Positions 15,407 through 21,793 of a DNA stretch of 21,793 bases are shown here, one piece after another. This DNA comes from Porticoccaceae bacterium (GTDB taxonomy: Bacteria; Pseudomonadota; Gammaproteobacteria; Pseudomonadales; Porticoccaceae). A program made the translations under genes and the position numbers. Positions within the stretch are counted from its first letter, which is position 1. Each line of letters begins with the position of its first letter. Where the stretch lies: contig JALOAH010000068.1 in the NCBI GenBank assembly GCA_023228865.1, forward strand, positions 1-21,793, read 5' to 3'. Below the pieces are notes generated by a model that saw only the letters and a program-made list of their open reading frames with translations, ran no database searches and was not told where the DNA came from.

Positions 15407-18104
15407 ACTGCAGCCACTGCTGTTCTTTGACGAACTGCGTTTTCGGCAAAGCCTCAAGGACAATAAGCCGCTCACCGTCTTCAAGGACGTCATCACTGCG
15501 GCAAACGCCCATTTCGACAGCCGCTTTCTCGAAGGCGAACTGGTGGACACCCTGGTTTACGAGCGAGCCGCCTTTATCGACAGAATTCTCTGTTACGCCT
15601 GGGATCTTTTTCAATGGGAAAAGGGCATAGCCCTGCTGGCGGTGGGCGGTTACGGCCGCCGCGAACTGCACCCCCATTCGGATATAGATCTTCTTATCCT
15701 CCTCAAAAAAGACAACACCAAACCCTACAGAGACAGCATCGAGAAATTTCTCACCTTCCTTTGGGATATACAGCTGAAAATTGGTCAAAGTGTCCGCTCC
15801 ATCAGCCAGTGCGTCGATGAGGCCAAGGCAGACATCACCGTTGCCACCAATCTGATGGAATCTCGGACTCTGGTGGGCGACCCGGATTTACGCCAGGCGA
15901 TGATGAAAAAAACCGCGCCCAATAAAATCTGGTCGAGCGCGGATTTTTTTCGCGCCAAATGGGACGAACAGATCGAGCGCCACAGCCGCCACGGCTATAC
16001 AGAATACAATCTGGAGCCGAACGTCAAAGAGGCGCCCGGAGGGCTGCGGGATATCCAGATGATCAACTGGGTGGCTCTGCGCCACTTTGGCGTGGACTCC
16101 CTCAACAATCTTGTCGACCAGGGGTTTATCAACGAGGAGGAACTCAATTTTCTCTATCGGGGTCGTTCGTTTCTGTGGAAAGTCCGTTACGGGCTGCACT
16201 TTCTCGCCAAAAGAGCCGAAGAAAAACTGTCGTTCGACCACCAGCGCCGCCTCGCCGAACTGTTCGGCTACAAGGACAACCAGAAACTCGCCGTCGAACA
16301 GTTTATGCAGCGCTATTACCGGGTGGTACTGGGCATGCGCGAGCTCAACGACGTCCTTCTCCAGTATCTGGACGAAGTCATTCTGCGCCGCGACCACGCC
16401 AAAAAAATCCGCGTCATCAACGAGCATTTTCAGGTTCGCGACGATCATATAGAAACCACCAATCAGCATATTTTTGAACAACACCCCTCCGCGCTGCTGG
16501 AGATTTTCGTTCTCCTTGGCGAAGACCCCAGTATTGAAAGCATTCGCGCCGCCACCATTCGCGAGCTCCAGAAATGGCGGCATCTTATTGACGACGACTT
16601 TCGCGCCAATCCGGAAAACAAGGCGCTGTTTATGCGCCTGTTCAGCTGCCCCGGCAAACTGTCCACCCAGCTTCAGCGCATGACACGCTATGGCATTCTC
16701 GGTCGCTATCTGCCCGAATTTGGCCGTATTGTCGGCCAGACCCAACACGACCTCTTCCATATCTATCCCGTCGACGTCCACACGTTGCAGGTGATTCGCA
16801 ACCTGCGCCGCCTCGATCGCCCGGAAGAAGCCGCCAAGTTTCCCCTCGCCTCCCATATTTACAAAAATCTGCCCAAACCCGAGCTGGTATTCATTGCCGG
16901 TCTTTACCACGATATTGGCAAAGGTCGAGGCGGCGATCACTCCGTGTTGGGAGCCGCAGATGTGGTGGCTTTTGCCAACTGCCACGGCCTGCCCCCCCAG
17001 GAGGTGCGCCTACTGGAGTGGCTGGTGGAAAAACACCTGTTGATGTCTGCAGTTTCCCAGAGGGAGGACATTTCCGACCCGGATGTCATTCAGCACTTCG
17101 CCGCCACTGTCGGCGACCAGCTGCACCTGGATTATCTCTATCTGCTCACCGTTGCCGATATCAACGCCACCAACCCCACCCTGTGGAACAGTTGGCGGGC
17201 GTCGCTGATGCACACCCTCTACCACCAAACCAAGTCGGCGCTGCAGCGCGGCCTCGGAAATCCGGTCAATCGCAGCGAGTGGGTAAAAACCACTGTCGAC
17301 GAAGCCCTGGCCATCCTCGCCGAGGGTGGCATTGATGAAAGCCAGGCAAAAGCCATCTGGACGGATCTCGACGAAGAATTTTTCCTGCGCGAACGCGCCG
17401 GGGTTATCGCCCGCTGCACCCAGGCAATCCACAACGCCGGCGCCAGCGTAGATCCGGTGATTTTTGTCGAGGACGCGGGCATGGAATCCGCCGTCGCCAC
17501 CAGAATTTTTATTCACACCAAGGGTCAGGGCAACGTTTTTCCCATTACCGCTGCGGCTCTGGATCAGCTCAACCTCAATATTCAGGATGCCCGCCTCAAC
17601 ACCGCCAGCAACGGCCACACCTTTGACATGTTTTACGTTCTCGATGACAAGGGTGAACCCTTTGGCAGCCAGCCGCGCAAAGTGCGCGCCATTATCGACA
17701 ACCTGACCAAGGCGATTCGAGAACCCAGCAGCACCATTTTCAATGTCCAGAGGCGCACGCCCCTGCTGCTCAAGCAATTTAACCTTAAAACCCGCACCTA
17801 TCTTCACAACGACACCGGCAGCGGCCTTACTGCGCTGGAGGTCGTCACCCCCGACAGACCCGGCCTGCTGGCTCATCTGGGCAGAATTTTTATGCGCTAC
17901 GGCATCAGGCTGCATCGGGCGCGCATCGCCACCCTGGGCGAACGGGTGGAGGATGTTTTCTACATTACAGACCTGGACTATCAACCCCTGTCCGATCCGG
18001 CATTTTGCCAACAGCTCCAGAGCGCCATCTGTACCGAGCTGGACGAACGCAACCGGGAAAGCTCCATTGGCACCGCCACCAAAGAACCCATTCCCTGGCA
18101 ATAG
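15399..18104 (+). CDS. glnD: Bifunctional PII uridylyltransferase / uridylyl-removing enzyme
   Basis: GlnD senses glutamine and adds or removes UMP on PII proteins (GlnB, GlnK), so controlling glutamine synthetase and NtrBC. The 901 residues (E. coli 890) contain in order four parts. The nucleotidyltransferase site is GGYGRRELHPHSDIDL with D95 and D97. A GlnD linker domain follows. The HD domain (GLYHDIGKGRGGDHS, H504-D505) has uridylyl-removing activity. Two ACT domains at about 700-780 and 812-885 (TPDRPGLLAHLG) bind glutamine. I use the ATG at 15399; a TTG two codons earlier is possible. Ribosome-site evidence is weak, and the eight-base overlap with map suggests coupling. The nearby nitrate transporter fits a nitrogen theme, though map-glnD is a conserved pair anyway. 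Confidence 0.97.
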   Translation: MVELQPLLFFDELRFRQSLKDNKPLTVFKDVITAANAHFDSRFLEGELVDTLVYERAAFIDRILCYAWDLFQWEKGIALLAVGGYGRRELHPHSDIDLLILLKKDNTKPYRDSIEKFLTFLWDIQLKIGQSVRSISQCVDEAKADITVATNLMESRTLVGDPDLRQAMMKKTAPNKIWSSADFFRAKWDEQIERHSRHGYTEYNLEPNVKEAPGGLRDIQMINWVALRHFGVDSLNNLVDQGFINEEELNFLYRGRSFLWKVRYGLHFLAKRAEEKLSFDHQRRLAELFGYKDNQKLAVEQFMQRYYRVVLGMRELNDVLLQYLDEVILRRDHAKKIRVINEHFQVRDDHIETTNQHIFEQHPSALLEIFVLLGEDPSIESIRAATIRELQKWRHLIDDDFRANPENKALFMRLFSCPGKLSTQLQRMTRYGILGRYLPEFGRIVGQTQHDLFHIYPVDVHTLQVIRNLRRLDRPEEAAKFPLASHIYKNLPKPELVFIAGLYHDIGKGRGGDHSVLGAADVVAFANCHGLPPQEVRLLEWLVEKHLLMSAVSQREDISDPDVIQHFAATVGDQLHLDYLYLLTVADINATNPTLWNSWRASLMHTLYHQTKSALQRGLGNPVNRSEWVKTTVDEALAILAEGGIDESQAKAIWTDLDEEFFLRERAGVIARCTQAIHNAGASVDPVIFVEDAGMESAVATRIFIHTKGQGNVFPITAAALDQLNLNIQDARLNTASNGHTFDMFYVLDDKGEPFGSQPRKVRAIIDNLTKAIREPSSTIFNVQRRTPLLLKQFNLKTRTYLHNDTGSGLTALEVVTPDRPGLLAHLGRIFMRYGIRLHRARIATLGERVEDVFYITDLDYQPLSDPAFCQQLQSAICTELDERNRESSIGTATKEPIPWQ

Positions 18105-18136
18105 TCCGCAACCTGCCCCTTGCAACCGGAACCCGA

Positions 18137-19336
18137 ATGAACCCCAATCTGGATAAACTGCAGCCCTATCCCTTTGAACGAATTCGCACCCTGCTGGACG
18201 GCCTGTCACCGCCGGCAAGCCTGAAAGCCATCAGCTTTGCCATGGGTGAGCCCAAGCACGCGCCGCCAGAATTTGTTCTTGACGCCTTGCGAACCCATCT
18301 CGACAAGGTTTCCGTCTACCCCGCCACCAAAGGCATTGAAGCCCTGCGAGCCGGCATTGGCCAGTGGTTGTGCCGACGCTTTGCCCTGCAAGGCGCCAGC
18401 ATCGACCCGGATCGCCATATACTTCCCGTCAACGGCACAAGGGAAGCCCTGTTCGCTTTTGCCCAGGCCGTTATCGACAACTCAAAAAATCCCCTGGTGA
18501 TTTCACCGAACCCGTTCTATCAAATTTATGAAGGCGCGACCCTGCTCGCCGGCGCCCAGCCCTACTATTTGAACACCCTGGCGGAAAACGGTTTCCTGCC
18601 GGACTTTGACAGTGTTCCGGCGGCTATCTGGCAGCGCTGCCAGCTGGTGTACCTGTGTTCACCGGGCAACCCCACCGGCGCGGTATTGCCCCTGGCAACA
18701 TTGCAGAAGCTGATTAATCTTGCCGATGAGTACGATTTTATTATTGCCAGCGATGAGTGCTATTCGGAGATCTACCCCGATGAAAGCAGCCCACCACCGG
18801 GTCTACTCCAGGCTTGCGCCGCGCTGGAACGCCACAACTTCGAGCGCTGCGTGGTTTTTCACAGCCTGTCGAAACGTTCCAACCTGCCGGGCTTGCGCTC
18901 GGGATTTGTCGCCGGGGATGCCGCTGTCCTGGAAAAATTCCTGGTTTATAGAACCTACCACGGCTGTGCCATGTCAGTGCCAGTGCAATACGCCAGCATT
19001 GCCGCATGGGACGATGAGGAACATGTCAGGGAAAACCGTCGCCTGTATCAGGAAAAATTCGCAGCGGTGATCGACATCCTCACCCCAGCAATGGATGTCC
19101 AGGCGCCGGACGCCAGTTTTTACCTGTGGGCAAAAACACCCATAGTAGACGACATCTTCACCAGGGAACTGTTCGCCAACAGCCACCTGCAGGTGGTGCC
19201 CGGCAGTTACCTCGGCCGCGATACCGACAGGGGCAACCCCGGCGCCAGCCGCATTCGCATGGCGCTGGTGGCAACACCTGAGGAATGCATCGAAGGCGCC
19301 TGGCGACTGCGCCATTTCATAGAATCCCGCAGCTGA
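18137..19336 (+). CDS. dapC: Succinyldiaminopimelate transaminase (class I/II aminotransferase)
   Basis: This is a PLP enzyme that probably makes N-succinyl-L,L-diaminopimelate in lysine and peptidoglycan synthesis. The 399 residues show the fold-type I pattern: NGTREALFAFAQ near 100, CSPGNPTGAV near 176, DECYSEIYPDE near 208, and the PLP lysine K246 in HSLSKRSNLPGLRSGF. The C-terminal conserved arginine is probably in the SRIRMALV stretch. The family is secure. Substrate choice rests on the similarity pattern and on gene order, since pseudomonads carry dapC just after glnD. The start at 18137 gives MNPNLDKLQPYPFERI, the usual DapC N-terminus. An open frame extends upstream to 18005 but runs inside glnD. 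Spacing is 32 bases from glnD and 12 to nth. Confidence 0.9.
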   Translation: MNPNLDKLQPYPFERIRTLLDGLSPPASLKAISFAMGEPKHAPPEFVLDALRTHLDKVSVYPATKGIEALRAGIGQWLCRRFALQGASIDPDRHILPVNGTREALFAFAQAVIDNSKNPLVISPNPFYQIYEGATLLAGAQPYYLNTLAENGFLPDFDSVPAAIWQRCQLVYLCSPGNPTGAVLPLATLQKLINLADEYDFIIASDECYSEIYPDESSPPPGLLQACAALERHNFERCVVFHSLSKRSNLPGLRSGFVAGDAAVLEKFLVYRTYHGCAMSVPVQYASIAAWDDEEHVRENRRLYQEKFAAVIDILTPAMDVQAPDASFYLWAKTPIVDDIFTRELFANSHLQVVPGSYLGRDTDRGNPGASRIRMALVATPEECIEGAWRLRHFIESRS

Positions 19337-19348
19337 GAGGCACCACCG

Positions 19349-20002
19349 ATGCTAAAGAAAGAGCGGGCGGCCTATATTCTGGCAAAACTCACTGCGTTGT
19401 ACCCTGAACCGGCGATTCCCCTGCAACACAAAGACCCCTACACCCTGTTGGTGGCCGTACTGCTGTCCGCCCAATGCACCGATGAAAGGGTCAACAAAGT
19501 CACGCCAGCGCTGTTCGCACTCGCCGACAACCCAGGGGATATGGCGAAAGTGCCGGTGGAGGAAGTTCACCGTATCATCAAGCCCTGTGGCCTGGCGCCG
19601 CAAAAATCCAAGGCCATCTGCGAGCTGTCCCGCATTCTTGTCGACCGCTATCAGGGGCAGGTGCCAAAGGACATGGCTGCCCTCGAAACCCTTCCCGGCG
19701 TCGGCCATAAAACCGCCAGCGTGGTGATGTCCCAGGCTTTCGGGGAGCCCAGTTTCCCTGTAGACACCCATATCCACCGCCTGGCCCAGCGCTGGGGCTT
19801 AACAAACGGCAAAAACGTCGCCCAGACAGAAAAAGATCTGAAAATACTTTTCCCGAAGGACAGTTGGAACAAGCTCCACCTTCAGATCATTTATTATGGC
19901 CGCGAATTCTGCTCGGCAAGGGGCTGCGACGGCACCGTTTGCGATATCTGCCGCACCTGCTACCCGAATCGCAAAAAAGCCAAGACTACCCGCAAAGCCT
20001 GA
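19349..20002 (+). CDS. nth: Endonuclease III (DNA glycosylase/AP lyase) with variant iron-sulphur loop
   Basis: Nth removes oxidised pyrimidines in base-excision repair. The 217 residues (E. coli 211) contain the helix-hairpin-helix LPGVGHKTA with catalytic K121 and the catalytic aspartate D139 in VDTHIHR (E. coli K120, D138). The C-terminal cluster loop is unusual. Cysteines are at 188, 193, 198, 201 and 204, not in the standard C-X6-C-X2-C-X5-C spacing. A C-X9-C-X2-C-X2-C set (188, 198, 201, 204) could still hold a 4Fe-4S cluster. The ATG has GAGAGG eight bases upstream. Gammaproteobacterial nth usually sits beside the rnf genes, so this place after dapC, together with the variant loop, suggests a different Nth lineage. 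No clear terminator is seen in the 78 bases before the convergent transporter. Confidence 0.94.
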   Translation: MLKKERAAYILAKLTALYPEPAIPLQHKDPYTLLVAVLLSAQCTDERVNKVTPALFALADNPGDMAKVPVEEVHRIIKPCGLAPQKSKAICELSRILVDRYQGQVPKDMAALETLPGVGHKTASVVMSQAFGEPSFPVDTHIHRLAQRWGLTNGKNVAQTEKDLKILFPKDSWNKLHLQIIYYGREFCSARGCDGTVCDICRTCYPNRKKAKTTRKA

Positions 20003-20080
20003 CCCCCGAAAGAGAACTTGATGCGCTTGCGGCAATGGCGGCAATTAACCCCCTATTGCCTGCCATGAGCTATCTTCAGG

Positions 20081-21793
20081 CTAACAGGACACTTCCCCAT
20101 CTCGCCGCGCGTAGTACCACCAGGTAATGAATAGGCAACTGATATAAAAAACCACAAAACCCATCAGCGCTGCATCAACACCGCCGGTCATGCCAAAGGA
20201 AGTCCCGTAGGCCTTGGGAATAAAAAATCCCCCGTAGGCGGCAATGGCAGAAATAAACCCGAGCACTGCGGCTGCCTCCCGATTACCTTCCACCACTGCC
20301 TGCTCGGTGTTGCCCAGAGCACGCTGACGCAACACCATAAACATTACTGGCACCATGCGGAACGTGGAACCGTTCAAAATTCCTGAGGCTACGAACAACA
20401 CCAGAAACATTCCGAAGAAACCCCAGAAATTTCCGGGGCTGTCTTCTCCAGGCAAAAAGTGCAGCACCCCAAGCACACCGGCAATCATCAGCGCAAATAC
20501 CCACAGGGTCACCCGGGCACCGCCCAGTTTATCCGCAATCACACCACCAGCAGGCCGCGCCAGCGCCCCCAGTAACGGACCGATAAACGCATATTTGGTG
20601 GGGTCAATGTCTTTAAACAGCATGCCCGAAAGCAGGGGAAACCCTGCGGCAAAACCAATAAAACTGCCAAAAGCGCCCAGATATAACCAACACATCAGCC
20701 AGGTGTGCTTGCGCCTGAAAATGATTGCCTGATCTTTAAAAGAAGACTTCGCTGAAGCGATATCGTTCATGCCAAACCAGGCGGCGACAGCAGCGACGAT
20801 GATGAAGGGCACCCAGATCAAAGCGGCGTTCTGAATCCACAGGGTTTTCCCTGCCGCTCCACCCTGCTGAACCACCAGGGGGTCGCCGCCGAAGGAACCC
20901 AGTACGCTGGCAGCAATCGCCAATGGCGCAAGCAGCTGCATGGCTGATACCCCCAGGTTCCCCAGCCCGGCATTAAGTCCCATGGCACTACCCTTTTCCG
21001 CCTTGGGGAAAAAGAAACTGATGTTGGCCATGCTGGAGGCAAAATTGCCGCCACCCAAACCACACAGGAGGGCTAAAATCAGCATCACTAAATAGGAAGT
21101 TTCGGTATTTTGCAGGGCAAAACCCAACCACAGGCACGGCAACAGCAGAGACGCAGTGGACATGGCAGTCCAGCGGCGGCCACCGAAAATCGGCACCATA
21201 AAGCTGTAGAAAATTCGCAGCGTCGCCCCGGAAAGTGCCGGCAGTGCCGCCAACCAAAACAGCTGGTTTGAGGTGTAGGGGAAGCCGAGCTGTGGCATTT
21301 TTACCACCAGAATCGACCAAATAGTCCAAACGGCAAAAGCCAGGAATAAATTCGGAATAGAGATCCAAAGATTGCGCCGGGCGATTTTCTTGCCCTTTTC
21401 TTCCCAGAACGTTTTATCTTCCGGGCGCCAGTCGGCGAGCAGGAAGGCATCTGGGGTCGAAAATTCTGGCAGGTCGGTGACTTCCTGGCCGGCAGCCCAC
21501 TCGCGACGCTCAGCCAAGCGAATCGCATAGTGCATCCACGCAAGTGCACCGGCGGCGATGACAAACAACAGCATAAAGGTGCTCTGCCAAACACCGATGA
21601 CATCGTTGAGCATGCCAAAAGTGAGCGGTAAAAAGAAACCGCCCAGACCGCCGATCATACTGACGACGCCGCCAACTACACCGACATGATCCGGGTAGTA
21701 CACCGGAACATGTTTAAATACCGCGGCCTTGCCCAGTGACATGAAAAAACCGAGCACAAATGTCAACATCACGAATATCGGCAGCGTGAGCTG
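20081..21793 (-). CDS. narK: Nitrate/nitrite transporter, fused NarK1-NarK2 type (5' part beyond the right edge)
   Basis: This is a major-facilitator transporter for nitrate uptake and nitrite export. 570 residues are visible; the frame is open to the window end, so the start is missing. An apparent GTG at 21772 is only an internal valine codon. Residues 1-90 are the last two membrane helices of a first NarK module, with the signature-like GGLGGFFLP. A charged cytoplasmic linker (about 91-140, rich in E, K, R and W) follows, then a complete second module of about 12 helices. That module has the substrate arginines R193 (SGATLRIFY) and R479 (GSTFRMVP), nitrate signature 1 (GLGGGNFASSMAN, about 245) and signature 2 (GFISAIAAYGGFFIP, about 512). 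The whole protein is probably about 900 residues. It converges on nth. Confidence 0.93.
   Translation of the reverse strand, partial: QLTLPIFVMLTFVLGFFMSLGKAAVFKHVPVYYPDHVGVVGGVVSMIGGLGGFFLPLTFGMLNDVIGVWQSTFMLLFVIAAGALAWMHYAIRLAERREWAAGQEVTDLPEFSTPDAFLLADWRPEDKTFWEEKGKKIARRNLWISIPNLFLAFAVWTIWSILVVKMPQLGFPYTSNQLFWLAALPALSGATLRIFYSFMVPIFGGRRWTAMSTASLLLPCLWLGFALQNTETSYLVMLILALLCGLGGGNFASSMANISFFFPKAEKGSAMGLNAGLGNLGVSAMQLLAPLAIAASVLGSFGGDPLVVQQGGAAGKTLWIQNAALIWVPFIIVAAVAAWFGMNDIASAKSSFKDQAIIFRRKHTWLMCWLYLGAFGSFIGFAAGFPLLSGMLFKDIDPTKYAFIGPLLGALARPAGGVIADKLGGARVTLWVFALMIAGVLGVLHFLPGEDSPGNFWGFFGMFLVLFVASGILNGSTFRMVPVMFMVLRQRALGNTEQAVVEGNREAAAVLGFISAIAAYGGFFIPKAYGTSFGMTGGVDAALMGFVVFYISCLFITWWYYARRDGEVSC

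Noticed and set aside
14498..15550. 350-codon minus-strand open frame opposite map
   Set aside because: Complementary register to map; it crosses the map promoter region and resembles nothing known.
15888..16985. 365-codon minus-strand open frame opposite glnD
   Set aside because: Complementary register to glnD, low-complexity composition.
18005..18136. 44-residue N-terminal extension of DapC
   Set aside because: It would lie mostly within glnD in another frame and does not resemble the family; the ATG at 18137 gives the usual N-terminus.
17010..18218. 402-codon minus-strand open frame opposite the glnD 3' half
   Set aside because: Complementary register artefact; the plus strand holds the ACT domains of GlnD.
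20003..20080. Possible bidirectional terminator between nth and the transporter
   Set aside because: Only a 6-bp GGCAAT/ATTGCC stem with a long loop and no T-run on either strand.
1..21793. Defence island, CRISPR, prophage or insertion sequence
   Set aside because: No direct-repeat arrays, transposase or integrase, terminal repeats or unassigned multi-gene cluster; nearly every base is covered by recognised core genes.

Overview
The window is a chromosomal housekeeping region of a gammaproteobacterium, probably from the Pseudomonas/Cellvibrionales side of the class. Three things point there. The cell-envelope cluster runs rpsB-tsf-pyrH-frr-uppS-cdsA-dxr-rseP-bamA-skp-lpxD-fabZ-lpxA-lpxB-rnhB, with dxr between cdsA and rseP as in Pseudomonas rather than between frr and uppS as in E. 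coli. The divergent map-glnD-dapC group is also Pseudomonas-like. The proteins align closely with gammaproteobacterial families. Species cannot be named from the sequence alone.

Left block (1-14110, all minus strand, read right to left). Translation and nucleotide genes come first: rpsB (ribosomal protein S2), tsf (EF-Ts), pyrH (UMP kinase) and frr (ribosome recycling). Isoprenoid carrier and phospholipid genes follow: uppS, cdsA and dxr. Next come envelope proteolysis and outer-membrane assembly: rseP, bamA and skp. Last are lipid A synthesis and its fatty-acid partner: lpxD, fabZ, lpxA and lpxB. rnhB is cut by the left edge. Genes are tightly packed, with overlaps at lpxB/rnhB, dxr/rseP and uppS/cdsA. 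Five genes use GTG or TTG starts. An intrinsic terminator/attenuator lies between rpsB and tsf, and a candidate promoter plus a strong hairpin lie between tsf and pyrH.

Centre (14111-14626). This is the divergent control region between rpsB and map. It holds a roughly 150-nt rpsB leader (the place of the S2-responsive t44/tff leader), an extended -10 promoter with a GC-rich discriminator, and a weaker candidate map promoter. About 280 bases between them show little except a 12-bp palindrome.

Right block (14627-20002, plus strand). map (methionine aminopeptidase), glnD (PII uridylyltransferase, the nitrogen sensor), dapC (lysine/diaminopimelate aminotransferase) and nth (endonuclease III with an unusual iron-sulphur cysteine spacing) are closely spaced and probably cotranscribed. 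At the right edge, converging on nth, is the 3' part of a nitrate/nitrite transporter that looks like a fused NarK1-NarK2 protein. It implies nitrate use or respiration, with its partner genes probably beyond the right edge.

I found no mobile element, CRISPR array, tRNA, rRNA or convincing undescribed multi-gene system. The points worth a second look are small: unusual residues in UppS, LpxA, BamA and Nth, the start-codon pattern, the regulatory elements around rpsB/tsf/pyrH, and the fused NarK.
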